64,000 nucleotides of DNA, taken from positions 70,700,001-70,764,000 of the forward strand of contig NC_060213.1 in NCBI RefSeq assembly GCF_021130785.1, in the 5' to 3' direction. This DNA comes from Homalodisca vitripennis (taxonomy: Eukaryota; Arthropoda; Insecta; Hemiptera; Cicadellidae). The position numbers and the translations under genes are program-made. Below the pieces are notes generated by a model. That model saw nothing but the letters and a program-made list of their open reading frames with translations. It ran no database searches and was not told where the DNA came from. Below, piece after piece: positions 38,331 to 50,599 of the stretch; within the stretch, counting starts at the first letter, position 1; each line of letters opens with the position of its first letter.

Positions 38331-38870
38331 AAAAATGTAACATGGATACAAAAGTGCGATAAGGTATGCGTCATGATATACTGTTTATATATATCTTATA
38401 TTGGATATAAAAGTAACTGATTTACCTTTATTTGTTCATTTACAGTCCGATAATAGAAAACACTTGAGCAGCATGCGGTAGAAGATTGGTTACTGACTCA
38501 ATAACGTTTATAAAAAATACTTTGTATATTGAATGAAAAGTATAACGTTGTTAAATGTCTAGACCGAGTAACAAAATATGAAAGTTTCTGGTAAAATGTG
38601 TTAAAATATATAATTTATAGTTACATATCAGTATTATTATAGGTTAGAGCATATTTGGGCGGAAACAATATATTACCACTAATCCATGTCAACTTTCAAT
38701 CTGTACATATTACTTTGATTAACATGCTTGCAAAATAAATAGAAATGGTCTAAATCTCATTTAACAGTTAAATCGGTTTTATTATTTCCGAGAAACGTTC
38801 TTCACATTGAATTTATTGTAAATTTCGTGGCCATAACGTTATCCATCAACATTACGACTGTAAAGAAAGA

Positions 38871-38900
38871 TTAAGACTTATAAATATTTATAAGTCTTAA
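38871..38900. repeat. Perfect 30-bp palindrome
   Basis: The two 15-base halves, ttaagacttataaat and atttataagtcttaa, are exact reverse complements with no spacer. Symmetry stops abruptly at both ends. It could extrude as a cruciform, serve as a dimeric protein site, or be a foldback relic. Nothing nearby tells these apart. Confidence 0.95.
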
Positions 38901-40359
38901 CCGCTACAAGTTTCTGTCTTTTAAACTTTTAGGTTTTATTCAATCAATCTACTCTCTACTCTAGTACCTGAGTTCCAATATTTATTATGTATTTTGATGA
39001 CTTTTAACTCAATAATACAATTAACCGTTATTTCCAATTTAATCATTATATTTGACGAGACTTTGTCTATAGCAGATATTGTTAGGTATTCTACTCAGCT
39101 ACGCTATAACTGATTCCTGAATACTCTGGAGTATTATTGATAATTGAGATAAACTAAAGCTAAATTTTGTTCCTATTTTAGCTTGAAAATAATTAAAAAC
39201 TATTTCAAAAACACACTACTGCAAAATGTGCTGTCACAATATTTTGTTTATTACATTACTCACCTAAACTATATATATTTAAATCCTTGTACATTCTGCA
39301 GATAGAACCCAAAACAATTTTGTACTAAAGATTCAACCTGTAATTTAGTATATGCTCATATGTCACGTTATTTTCAATGAACTTGTATACAAACCAAATA
39401 ATGTGGTAATAATACAGTCGGAATAAGACTGACGTTTATACTAATTCTGAAATAACTTGGTTAAGATTTTCTGTTTGAAGTAGCGGGTAGCTAATAGGCA
39501 TTTTAAAAGTCACTGCACTCAAACAAAATTTTAGATTGCATTAAGAATAACTTAATATTTAAAACTAATAAGTCATATTCAAGTGTATAAATTATCTTAT
39601 GCCCATTAGAACATCGGGGTTACTTAATATTTTAAACTTTATTAAGTCATTTTTATGTGTTAATAAAATGTCTTTATGTCTAATAATAAATATATTTCAT
39701 GCATTATTTTATAAAACACAAGTCGTATGTTTTATTAACAGTGTCTTATCCAAGGTAGACACAGGATTGGTCACATCGTAGGCTTTAATGAAGAAATTTC
39801 ATTAGTTGGATTAGCCATTATTGTGTTGAAATTTATTTGACATTCTGTAGTCACCATTATAGCTATTGCAATATCAAATAAGTGTAGATATAGCATAAAC
39901 TATATTGGTGTCATTATCTGGATGTAGGAATCCGTAAAGATGTGATCACTTAGACACAGAGAATACAACACATGTTGGATTATAATATTTACAACACAAG
40001 AATTATTTTTAGAGAATGGTTATAATCCAACACATAGATAGTTAGGTTTACATTTGAAAAACAATTTAACACTTCAATTTCAGTTTTCAAACAATTTGAA
40101 TTTATGCAAATATTAAAAATTATCGTTTTGTTGGGTAACTATAATTCCTCTAGGAGTAGAAAGTTTACATTTTCCCACATGCCCAGAAAGAGAAGTAACA
40201 CGCTGTAATAAGGAGTTGCGAAGCTGGTGTGTTCAAAGACAAACTGCAAGAGAGACTACCTGTCACACAATCTCTTTACTGTCAGCAATAACATCGTGTA
40301 GTCCCGCACTTTACCTTCTCGGTGACGGAAAGTTGGCGTGTGATATTGCACTTTGTCTT
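38901..40359. other. AT-rich non-coding DNA left of the LINE
   Basis: No supported gene. A 13-bp inverted pair (tgttggattataa at 39973, ttataatccaaca at 40020) could form a hairpin with a 34-base loop. The last 200 bp before the LINE is GC-richer, but its frames show no family motif. Confidence 0.4.
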
Positions 40360-40369
40360 ACAAAGGGTT
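40360..40369. repeat. Candidate target-site duplication, 3' side of LOA-like LINE
   Basis: acaaagggtt directly adjoins the T tract that marks the element's poly-A tail. The last two T may belong to the tail, leaving eight informative bases. Confidence 0.55.
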
Positions 40370-40451
40370 TTTTTTTTTTGCTTTGGGGTATTGGGGTGGA
40401 TTCACAGATCCTCACACGTCAAACCTGAGCTTATTGTGTGCCCCTTTGATG

Positions 40452-43400
40452 TTAGAGGGGTAAGCCTATCTTTGTGCCCTTAATTAGGCTAAGAAGCTTT
40501 TCCCCGATACTAGCATCTGGTTCGTCGCCTGGTTGTTTATCACCGAAAAGAGCCCTTCTCCTTGCTCCCAGTCTCTCACAGTCCAGTATTATGTGTTTTG
40601 CAGTCTCTTCAGACTTATTGCAGAGTCTGCACTCCAAGTCCTCATGTCGTAAACCTAGAGTGTTTAGGTGTTTCCTGAAGTGGCCGTGTCCAGTGATCAA
40701 GGCAATCACTTGCTTAACCCCGATCCCTGCCCAGCCCCATCAGCCATCTGGTGAAGCCGGAGCTAGAATCAGCAAGCAGTCTTTTGCCGAGTGCTTGTCC
40801 TTGGTGACTCTCTGCCACGCAAGCGGTGTGTCTTCCTGGACCATTTGTTTATACTTTGGTAAGCGGCCTGACTTGCTTATACCACAACTCGGTTCTGGAC
40901 CGGTGTATGGCATGCTTGCTCCGCTTTTGGCAAGCCTGTCGGCGCATTCGTTACCACCTATGCCTGTGTGGCCCCGGTACCCAACCAAGACGCACAAAGT
41001 TGCGTGATCCAAGCTTGCAGAGATTGTTAAAGCACTCCCACACAAGCATGGATGAGATGCTGTTGGAGTCAAAGAGCTTTAAAGAGCTGCCTGACTGTCT
41101 GACATTATACAGATGTTCATTCCCTGGTACCCTCTAGTGAGGCCTAGGTTGGCACAGGCTAGGATACCATAGATTTCGGCTTGAAAATATGGAGCAGTTC
41201 CGACCCAAACTGCCGCAAAGGGCAGTTCTAGGGGATTGACTAAAACACTCCATATCCAGTTCTACCCTTAATAAGCGAGCCATCCGTGTACCAGACAAAG
41301 CTCTTTCTTATTGTTGGGATGTTATCTTGCGATTTCCACTCATCTCTGGAGTAGAAGTCAACAGAGAAATGGCTTATTAAATACGAACTCCGTTCTCATT
41401 ATGTCGGAGACCATTTCGAGAATAGCGCTTGGGTTTTAAAGCTTCAGTGATGGCGTCATGGCTCGCGTTAGACGCGCCATTCCTCCACAAGCCAGCAACC
41501 ACCAGCCGATAAGCTGACTTACGCGCTTCAGCTTTTATATGGACATCAAGAGGTAGAAGTCCTAAAGCCACCTCGAGGGTCGCTGAGGGACTGCTCCTGA
41601 ATGCTCCGGTTGCAAAAGATTGTACCAAGCCTTTGTAAGCTTTCAAGCTTGGCTTTGGAAGTTACCTGATTCACCTTTGTCCACCAGACTAATGAACCAT
41701 AAGTGATTTGAGGCCTTACAACTGCTTTGTAAAGCCTTGTCTCCTGGACGTCATGAGCGCCCACTTTGCTTTGTGCAGGATATTGTTAAGATGATCATTT
41801 CCACGTAAGCTTATGGTCTAGAGTCAGTCCTAAATATTTGACTGTCTTTGACCACTCAAGCTGTGTGGATGCGAGTTTCAGCCTAGAAAGAGACTCTAGT
41901 TTCTTTTTCCTAGTGAATGGTAACAACTACTGTCTTAGAGGGATTTACTTTCAGTCCCTCTCCCTGACACCAGTTGTATACATGTTGAAGATTGGTATTC
42001 ATGATATCAACAACAACATTTGTATATTTTCCCTGTACCATAAGGACTATGTCGTCTGCATATCCTTGGACATAGATTCCATTGTTAGTAAGGTCCTCAA
42101 GTAGACCATCTACTACTAGATTCCACAGTAGAGGTGACAGGATGCATCCTTGAGGACATCCCCTTGTGGGTGCGATCACGAGCGATTCTTCATTGAGATC
42201 GGCCCTGATCCGTCTGGAGCACAGCATGGCCCTAAGCCACCGGCACAGAGCTGGCTCGAGGCCACGTCGCTGTGCTCCACTTACCATTGCAGTGAATTTA
42301 GCATTGTCAAAAGCTCCTTCAATGTCTATGAAGGTGCACAATGCCAATTCCTTGGCGGACAGGCTATCCTCAATCCTACTGACTAGTTGGTGCAGTGCTG
42401 ATTCACAGGATTTGCCTGGCTGGTATGCATGTTGGTTGCGATGAAGGGGAGTGTCTGAGAGAACTCCCTTTCTCAGGTGCCTCTCCACCAGTCTTTTCTA
42501 ATGTTTTCAGTAGAAACGAAGATAAACTGATGGGACGAAAAGATTTAGGGGACAGAATAGTCCGCTCTCCCCTTTTTTAGGGATGAAGACCACCCTGTTG
42601 AGACGCCAGACTTGTGGTATGTACCCATAAGCTAGGCTCGCCCTGAATAGTTCACATAGAAGGGTAAGGAGATTCTCCGGCCCTTGTTGAAGCAGGGCCG
42701 GAAAGATTCCATCCCCTCCTGCAGATTTGAAAGGGGCAAATTTAGAAATTGCCCATTTGGCTTTTAGAGAGAGTGACAATCCTTCTGGCAATGGCCCAGC
42801 TACCACGATAAGCTCTTGGCCGTGAGCCTGCCTCATGGTTACCAGACGTTCCAGTGTTGTCATTCTCAAAGATACAATCAGGGAAGTGAGTCTCAAGGAG
42901 AAGTTTGAGGCTATCACTAGACCCGGAAGTGTGTTGACCTCCCTGGGACCTTAAAGATCCCAAGTGACCGGTTGGACCTGGAGGCTAGTAAACGTTTGCA
43001 GTCTAGCTGCCGCGCTTAACTCCATTTACCTTCTGTGTAAACTGCCTCCAGGAACTTTGTTTTGCCTTTTTAATTGCTAGGCTGTATTCTGTTAGAGCTC
43101 TATGATAGGACTCCCAGATACGGCTCCTTTTGCATTGATTGTACAGCTTCCTAACATTAGCCCTTTTGCGAGCGAGGTCCGCAGTCCACCACTTAGTATT
43201 GGTTCGACTCTTCCCCCGTCGCAATGGACAATTGTCGTGGAAGCTATTGATTATAGCATTCTGCAGGTCAGAAGCTATCTGATCTATATCTGTGAAGCAT
43301 CGCACCCTTCCGCCTACCGATCCCAACTGTGACTGAAGGTCAGACTTATATCCCAACCAGTCAGTCCTCCTGGGATTGCGATAGAGGACCTCTGCAGCCT

Positions 43401-44079
43401 CATCTTGCAAGTTGAAGTGGATATACCTGTGATCCGATAATGAGGCCTCTTCGCTTACGTGCCACTTATCAACCATTCCAAGTATACCTTGTGTGCAGAT
43501 TGTTATATCAATAACTTCTTGTCTAGTTCGTGTTGCGAACGTGGGGCGGTTACCTTTATTACATATAAATAGTTTAGAAGAAATTGTAAAAGTGCCTCAC
43601 CTCTGGGGGTTAGTGTTGTGGTGCTGCCCCATCCAGCGAGTGATGGGCGTTGGCGTCACAACCTAGAAGAAGTTGTTGACGTCTAGCTTGTGCTTCTTCC
43701 ACCAGGAGCTCTAGGTCTCTTGATGGAGGGAGTTCCCTGGCATCCATATGGCAAGTATACGGAGCCTACAATTGTGCTCTGTACTATGCCTCCATTCTTC
43801 CAGGTCAGTGTGCCCACAGTGAGATCTTCTGGAGCAGAATTCGTTGAGGGTTAGAAAATCCAAGCCTCTCTCTTCAACAGGATGCAGGTCCTGACATTCC
43901 TTAGAGAGGTACAGTAAATTAACTTACCTTTGGTTTCATTTAGGCCCGCCACTCTCCCTTGGTGAAGCCATGGTTCTTTGAATCAATGCCAGATCGAATC
44001 CCTCCTGGAGGAAGAACTGGCAGAAGGCTGCCGAAGCAGCCCTACTGTGCTGGAGGTTGATTTTTAGAACTCGTGGCAT
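40452..44079 (-). pseudogene. LINE ORF2: endonuclease, reverse transcriptase, RNase H
   Basis: The ORF2 polyprotein makes the nick at the target and copies the element RNA into it. It starts at ATG 44079 (MPRVLKINLQHSRAA). The endonuclease has LALIQEPW split by a frameshift, GCDANAHHSLDGA near 43650 and ASLSDHRYI near 43450. The reverse transcriptase follows with SAGGDGIFPALLQ and YIPQVWRLNRVVFIPKKG (about 42720-42580). An intact 192-codon block (42488-41910) then holds DIEGAFDN (residues 55-62), RGCPQG (109-114) and YADD (143-146). YKAVVRPQITYG and LEVALGLLPLDVHIKAEARK follow. RNase H shows WYTDGS near 41290, AEIYGI, IMSDSQAAL and GHTGIGGNECADRLAKSGA. The end is TGHGHFRKHL and a C..C...H...C knuckle. 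At least eight frameshifts or stops break it. Confidence 0.85.
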
Positions 44080-44099
44080 TTTCCTTGACTGTCGAGGAG

Positions 44100-45270
44100 A
44101 CAATTGAGACCTGCCAGAGTCCTAGGTTGGCTCTACAGTTGGAAGCCTTCACAGCCTTGTAGCAGACCTCGTCCAGGAAACAGACGAATCCGTAACCTTT
44201 CGGATCTGGCTTGGATGGAAGGATTTTTCACTCATTTACATTTAGGTTGGGATTCTGCTTTTTGAACATGTCAAGTACCTTTTCAGGTGTCTTCTTCAGA
44301 AGCTTCGGGTGAGCTCTGAAAAACACCCTAGTGGACCTCAAGATGTCCTTACGCAGACCCACTCTCAGAGAGATGTCATCTCCCAGAGGTTTTATTCTTT
44401 GAATAACTTCTTCCAGCCAACGTTTGGTGTGCTCGTTGATGCAGGAAGCAATTAAAACACCTTTCTCTAGGTAGGTGCCCGCAAACGATGGAACGGAACC
44501 ATCCTCCAGGGGTTGGATTTCTTCCATAATTGCGTCCTCGATGGCTTCTCCTTGCTCTGCACTAAGCTTCGCCTCTGGGTAGCCTTCGAGGGCAATGGCT
44601 ATTTTGATCGCCGCGACCTCTCTGTAGGTAGCCTTGGGTGTGCTACCAGAGGCCTCGGGATCGTGGGCTTCGGGCTTTTGGGTTTCCCTCCTAGCCTTCT
44701 TTGCGGGCCCCCTCAGCGGAGGGTGGGGTGACCGAGGTGCCTCTGGGGCGTTTGGCCGACCCCTCCCCCGCCTTGGTACCCGCAGTTGGGCCCGGAGTTG
44801 AGAGACCTCCTGCCGTTCTGGGTTCATTTTTCTTCTTTTTCCCCCTCCTCCACTTGGAAGGGTCAAAAGCTTCACCCTTTTCAAGAAGTTTAGCCTTTAG
44901 TGCTTCTCTCCTTTGAGCAGTGGTGAGATTAGGCCTCTTCATTCTGAGGTTGCCGAGTTGCTCTGTGGCATCATCCAGCGTACCTGTAGACATGGGAGTG
45001 CTTGGGCTGTTGAGGAGCTGATCTTCTACATCTTGAAGGGCTTTTGATTCCTCAGCGCTTGTACTACCTTCCTCAGATAAAGCCTTTGCCATGTATGGGA
45101 GCTTCAGTGTGCAATGGAACCTCATGTGTTCCTAAGGCACTTTTTTGAGGAGAAGGTAGGGATGTTGGCATAAACAACCTCTTGAGTTGTTTTACTAGGT
45201 GATGGTGTGTGCCGAGGTAGCTTCAGGAGCTACCTCAGCAGGAAGAGGTAGGTTAGAAACAGCTTCAGGA
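44100..45270 (-). pseudogene. LINE ORF1, gag-like, DUF4780-type domain
   Basis: A first frame (ATG 45125 to 44691) encodes a charged, low-complexity N-terminal part with a basic block (KWRRGKKKKNEPR). After a frameshift near 44700 the protein continues in the frame ending at 44228. That frame holds a conserved-looking domain: IKIAIALEGYPEAKLSAEQG, SFAGTYLEKGVLIASCINEH, TKRWLEEVIQRIKPLGDDIS, and STRVFFRAHPKLLKK. It matches my recollection of the DUF4780 domain of insect retrotransposon ORF1 proteins, which would package element RNA. Coding signal continues past the stop to about 44100 (KGYGFVCFLDE) and upstream of the ATG to 45270, each time in a shifted frame. At least three disabling changes are visible. 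Confidence 0.7.
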
Positions 45271-45280
45271 ACAAAGGGTT
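45271..45280. repeat. Candidate target-site duplication, 5' side of LOA-like LINE
   Basis: A second exact acaaagggtt, at the point where LINE coding signal ends. It pairs with 40360-40369. Confidence 0.55.
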
Positions 45281-45522
45281 GCTGTAGAATAATATACTAC
45301 GGAATAGGGAATAATAGGGAATAATATATTTACGAATATTATACAATAATCTGCTAAGTAGGTGATGAGACAACTTAGAAGATAATATAATTATTATAAA
45401 TTGATTAATTAATTTATTAATTAAAATAATGGAAATGAAAATAAAATAATGTAAATTATTATATTATAAACAGTATAATGTAATAATTTACGAAAATTTA
45501 AAATGTTGAAATATTAATGTTG

Positions 45523-45665
45523 ATTATATACAATATTAAACCTTTTTAACACATTTTAAATTTTGTTTATTTCGTACGATGTACATTTCAAATAATATTT
45601 TCATTTCTAATAATTCATCTTCAGGTACCTGAAGAGTGTTAAAAAGGTTTATTATTGTATATAAT
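45523..45665. repeat. 30-bp inverted repeat with internal palindrome
   Basis: The left arm (45523-45552) and right arm (45636-45665) are reverse complements over 30 bases with one mismatch. Both contain aaacctttttaacac or its complement. The 83-base interval holds a perfect 16-bp palindrome, cttcaggtacctgaag (45619-45634), right beside the right arm. The structure lies about 240 bp beyond the 5' end of the LOA-like LINE. It may be the end of a foldback or Penelope-like element, but no coding trace supports a family. Confidence 0.85.
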
Positions 45666-46818
45666 TTTATCTAACACTTTTTGAGGCTACATTATAAAAA
45701 GAATGTTTAACTCGACTTTCGTTCCAGGCCATATGAGTAAACTAAAACTACTGGTTAAAAACTGCAGGATGAACCAGAATGTCTAAAACGGAAAACGTAG
45801 AATTGAAATTAGTTTTGCATTCATAGACATGGCTTATAATTGTACCAAATAAAACTTAAGATGACCAATAAATTGAGATGCATTCAAAATAGAAAGGTTT
45901 GAAAAACAAGGGAGGACTGAGTGTGTAAGTATGTCCCTAGAACAGGACTAATGAGCTAGCAGGATAAGTTGAGAACCTGCTGATAGGTTATTATGGCCTA
46001 CAGAGAGGTGGGAGGCTAAAAATTATAATATATTAATGTACTACAATTTAAATAGTTAAAAGAAGACTTTTCAATTTGACTTTCTTATTTAGGCAATATG
46101 AAAGTAAAAGTTTAGATTATATTATCTTCAGGAAAAGCAACTTCGTTGTTTTTTAAAGAAAAACTATATTGAGCATTTAAGGGACATTGATTAGCAGACT
46201 TTTCAGAAGTTATGTTTTTATATAAAACACTACGATGGAAATAAAACTATATTACTGTTTAAAATAAAAACACAGTATGGAAATAGGCTTAACATAAATT
46301 TAATTGGGATTTGATATGCCCTTTTTGTGTACACCTCAGTAGGTTATGGTGACATCTCACGATATAGGTCTGGTGGCATTCCAATATTAGGCCATGATAT
46401 TTATATTTCTGTGCAGTGTACATGATTAATTTCAGGATGGAGAAGTTTTGTAACCATTACTAGCAACTGGTAAAACAGGATTAACGTTCCTAAAGTTGCA
46501 AATATTAGGGAAATGGTGGTAGAATATATTTCATATGGAGGACATAAGAGTCCCCAGGGTTGTTACAACAAGAGACTGGGTTTGTAGACCTATTCATTTG
46601 TTCCAATTATGTGAGGAAAATGTTGGGGACGTTTTGGACTAATATGCCTTCACATAATCGAATTTCCACATAAAAGGCTTAAAAATTATGAGTTAAACGG
46701 AGAATTGCCTTCACTTTCTTGATGCATGACGACTGTGATCCTAGGAATAGTTGTTTCTATTTCAGAAAAATTTATTATTGGTGGTATTGTTTCCATACAC
46801 GAGATTAGTATACACGAA
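45666..46818. other. AT-rich non-coding DNA
   Basis: No supported gene or repeat. Confidence 0.45.
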
Positions 46819-46854
46819 ATATATGTACATGTACGTGCGTGCGTGCGTGCGTGC

Positions 46855-46920
<66 letters not shown>

Positions 46921-46934
46921 ACATGTACATATAT
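46819..46934. repeat. (GTGC)n(GT)n microsatellite with 15-bp inverted flanks
   Basis: A compound tract of about seven GTGC-type units followed by about 29 GT units fills 46834-46919. It is flanked by exact reverse-complement 15-mers, atatatgtacatgta (46819-46833) and tacatgtacatatat (46920-46934). The arms could pair across the tract. Confidence 0.95.
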
Positions 46935-47510
46935 TGTACAAGTAATACGAGAGTAAGAATCAGCCATGTAGACTATCCGTTAAACAACTATAAATAAGCA
47001 ATACGAGACTGTCGATGAAACTTATATATTATTCGCCTAGATTATTCCAAAATGTATTGTAGTAATGCATATTGTTCTAATGCATATGTCATAATTTAAG
47101 GCTACACTCTTATAAATATAGAAATTTTTAATTACAGTGAAATATAAATACTATGGCAATATAAATTTATATTATTTATCAACATTAACTTTGGAAACTA
47201 TCGCAATTTTCAGTATATATTTTACATACTGATAGATGTATTTGAATGTTATTCACGTAAATATTAAAAATTTTTTGGGTTTAAATACACTTTTACAATA
47301 TAATCATGGTTCTTCGAATTATAGATTTTAAAATTTGGTAGTAATCACCGTGTGCCAACTTTATCGATTTTAGACTAATGCCACCTCTGAAAGTGTAATT
47401 ACACTATTGCATGAAAGTTTTACTTTTGATGTTTCGGAGAAATGAAGTACATACGCGTATAAAAATATCACATATATTCACGATACTCATAAAACTGACT
47501 CACTTAAGTG
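46935..47510. other. AT-rich non-coding DNA
   Basis: No supported feature. Confidence 0.45.
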
Positions 47511-47700
47511 AAAGGACGGTAGCGCAGCAAGTGTCACAGTTACAGGCAGAATAAACTCAGAACGGTTGCGGCAGTTTATCTTTTTGATTAAAGTCGCGGT
47601 TGAAGTTTTGCGCGGTTCACGCATCTGGCGTTGAGGCGCGATGACCTGACATGAATAATGCACAGTGTGAACAAGCTTGGTAGGCTTTTACACTGTTACG
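47511..47700. other. CpG-richer island
   Basis: About 190 bp with many CpG dinucleotides (cggtagcgc, cggttgcgg, gtcgcggtt, gcgcggttcacgc, ggcgcgatg) in a CpG-poor neighbourhood. One plus frame is open for about 40 codons (RINSERLRQFIFLIKVAVEV) up to TGA, with no family recognised. It could be an unmethylated promoter or 5' exon, or an inserted repeat. Confidence 0.3.
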
Positions 47701-50599
47701 CATCAGCTCAAAATATTGTTTGTCATTGAAAATAAATGTAACTTTAGTTAGAAACGGCTCGTATTATTTTATATTTAATTAAATGAATCACGAGTATTGC
47801 TTTGAAATTACTATAAATTGAATATTTTAATCCAGTTTTAACTATTTGAAATCATTAATTAGTAATAATTATTAATCCTCAATTATTAATCATAACATTC
47901 ATTTGAACGAATGGTTGTACAAGGCAATTAAATAATTAATTCTGTTTTATTTTACAATATAATAAAATGTTATCAAGATAATAAATAATACCAATTTATA
48001 CCTCCAATTGTAATGAAACATTTTTTTTATATTAAATTAACTCATTTCAGCTTCTAATAAAGTGTTTAACACCAGAGATTGAAAAAATATCAATTTTAGT
48101 TTTAATTAAAATATTTATATCATATAAACTAAAAACATTTCCTCCTCAGAAGAGTTTTAAGGCAATATAATCTATAAAAGTATTACTACACTGATACGAG
48201 TATATTATATAACCTTTGATACCTTTATTGTAATGTGCAATTAGGTTCTTTAATTGTTTATCTGTGTTCACAAATATTGACAGCAACTGATTATGTTATT
48301 TTGTATATTGTTGTTTTGCTTTGATCTATTTGTGATGATTGTAAAACTTTGGGAAAATAGAGACGATAAAAATACTGTTATAGAGGTAAAATTATATTTT
48401 ATTAAAATAGTTTAAATATTTAGCCCGTAAACAGAGTGCATGTCACAGCTACAGCTAGTTTGTTAATTTGTAAATAGCTAACGAACACAGCTGTATATAA
48501 TATTTAACATGGGTATGTATCCGTCTGTAACAGTGGTAAAATAAAAAAAAAACATTTTGAAACAGTTTACCACTAACAGTACACAAGCTAGGGGTTAGCA
48601 CGTAACAGACAAAAGGACGGACTGTGTCTTGTAAAGATAAAATGACTTTCAAGGAACGCTGACACGTTTCACACCCAGTTAACAGCGTTTACCGGAGTGT
48701 GATAAACCATCTTAGAAATCGACGTTCCTTATATATTTGTACTGACTAAAGATATATAGTTAAATACATGGAAAACATTTAGTCTAAGACCCGTGAAAAA
48801 GATTAAAAAAATATCTTACTAGATTTCAGAGTAACATCCATACACAATAACAACATCGTAATGGCTCAAAAACAGTATTTTGCTATATATTCACAAGAAT
48901 AATGATATATAGCTTACTTTGATATGAACATTTTTGATACAATTCTTAGGCCAAACATAACTAGACAAAAGCTTATTTTTACATATTTTTCACACTTTTG
49001 GCAGCCTCCCATTTCGACTTTAAGTATATAACTTCGTTTCATTGAAGAAATTTCTTCATTTGTTCATAACAAACCAAGTTTTGTCATTATTCAGTGCAAG
49101 TTTAGTCTCGTTTCCTAGATCATAAAGTAACTAGTGGTTTTTGCAATCGATAAGTGAGAGCCAGAGAGATATTGAATATTTATATTTTGAGATGATTGTC
49201 AATACTATCAATTCTTTTACATATTTTGAGGCCATATACACTTTAGAAAGAATACTTTTATGAATTAGAGAGACTATTGAGATTTTTAACATTAATTTAA
49301 AAAATATCATTTATGATAAATATTTATTTTTATTATAAAAGTTCACACTGTCTACTCCTTATTCGTTAGGTAGATATTGCAAATCATTTTACAAATTTAC
49401 TTTCAATGTAATATTTCATAGAGAATAAAAGTGTGTTAACAGTCTGTTAACTGGACCAGGTGAGTTTATTCGTTTTAAATATTCGCTCTACTGAATTCTT
49501 ACGAGATCAGGTCAGTAGCTGTATAAAATATCATTTTCATGTGCAAACACAGAGCATAACACTTATCTGATTTTTTAATATTATTTATTTATTTATTATT
49601 AAGATACTATACTTATTAATTAGTTTTTCAAGCTTTCCAGGCAGCAGAACTTAAAGATAATTTCTCTACGACACAAGAAAATACACTTTTTGATCATACA
49701 TAACGAATTATAGGATGCCTAAGGTAGTTTATCGGGGCCCAAGACCTGGAAGATAAATTTATTATTGAATTACATATTTTAGGTAAGGCATGAGGAAGAG
49801 AAATATACTTTAAGGATTTGTGTCTTAACACTTAGTCTTAGGACAAGACGACTCATCTCATTGATATTTCCATTTGACGTAAAGTAGCATAAACGCCTGA
49901 GGCATTATGCTACTGGACTATTTAAAGTACACAATGTTTAAAAAGTGAATATTACTTCAGCCGGTCACTCCTTCACGTACTTAAAGTATAAAACAACTCG
50001 TGTCCTTATCCCAGACCGTTTGGGTGTGAATTTAAAATACCCCAAATTTATACGTCAATTTGACTCATATTTATAACTACCACTATAACATATTAATGCA
50101 TTATCAATATTTTTTTTGCAAACTCGGAAAGAGATTGAACTATTTCCGTCACTCTGAGAATAACATTTATTCCGAGTACCTGAAATATGTAATTCATTTA
50201 CTACATAACAAATTTAAGCGTGTATTTAAAGTTTTTGAGTTACCTATATTGTTCAATGTATATAATTCCTGTTTGTGGACCCATCTCCACTATATGTTTT
50301 GCAACTGTCACAATGTCTTCATTAAAAATAAATTATCATCTTAAAGCTTTATATAAAAACGAATGGTTTCTGGATGAATGTTGGCATCATGCGCCTTTTA
50401 TGTAGAGTACCTCCAGCCTTGCTAGCCTCTACCAGGACTAAATTTGAATGTTTTTTACGCAATACCTGATCAGTTAGGTAATGTTTTCTCTTCAATATTT
50501 TCAAATAATAATTTACCAAATCAAACCTTATTTTGCAAGTATATTAAAACCATCTTGCAGGTTTCATTAACTCTCCCAAGAATACTAGAAACGCCGTCC
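47701..50599. other. AT-rich non-coding DNA
   Basis: No supported gene. A strong isolated donor-like site (ccag|gtgagt near 49457) has no plausible exon upstream. Confidence 0.4.

Larger units (their letters stand above)
40370..45270 (-). mobile_element. LOA/I-like LINE with RNase H, frameshifted
   Basis: A minus-strand non-LTR retrotransposon of about 4.9 kb. In transcription order it has a gag-like ORF1 (45125-44100), ORF2 from ATG 44079 with endonuclease, reverse transcriptase and RNase H, a C-terminal zinc knuckle ending at 40452, a short 3' untranslated region and a poly-A tail (plus-strand T tract to 40379). GC content is about 50 percent against about 30 percent outside. A 10-bp direct repeat, acaaagggtt, lies at 40360-40369 and 45271-45280 and fits a target-site duplication. 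RNase H together with the RGCPQG and LLWNLVVD motifs points to the I/LOA group. The clade name is an assignment by motif. Many frameshifts and stops make it inactive. The start at 45270 is probably a 5' truncation. Confidence 0.88.

Noticed and set aside
40474..43332. Several long plus-strand frames (up to 177 codons) across the LINE
   Set aside because: They are antisense to ORF2 of the LOA-like LINE. The minus strand carries the RT, RNase H and endonuclease motifs.
46686..46967. His-Thr and Cys-Val rich frames on both strands
   Set aside because: Translations of the GTGC/GT microsatellite.
49440..49470. Donor-like ccag|gtgagt
   Set aside because: Upstream sequence has stops in all frames nearby and no acceptor at exon distance.
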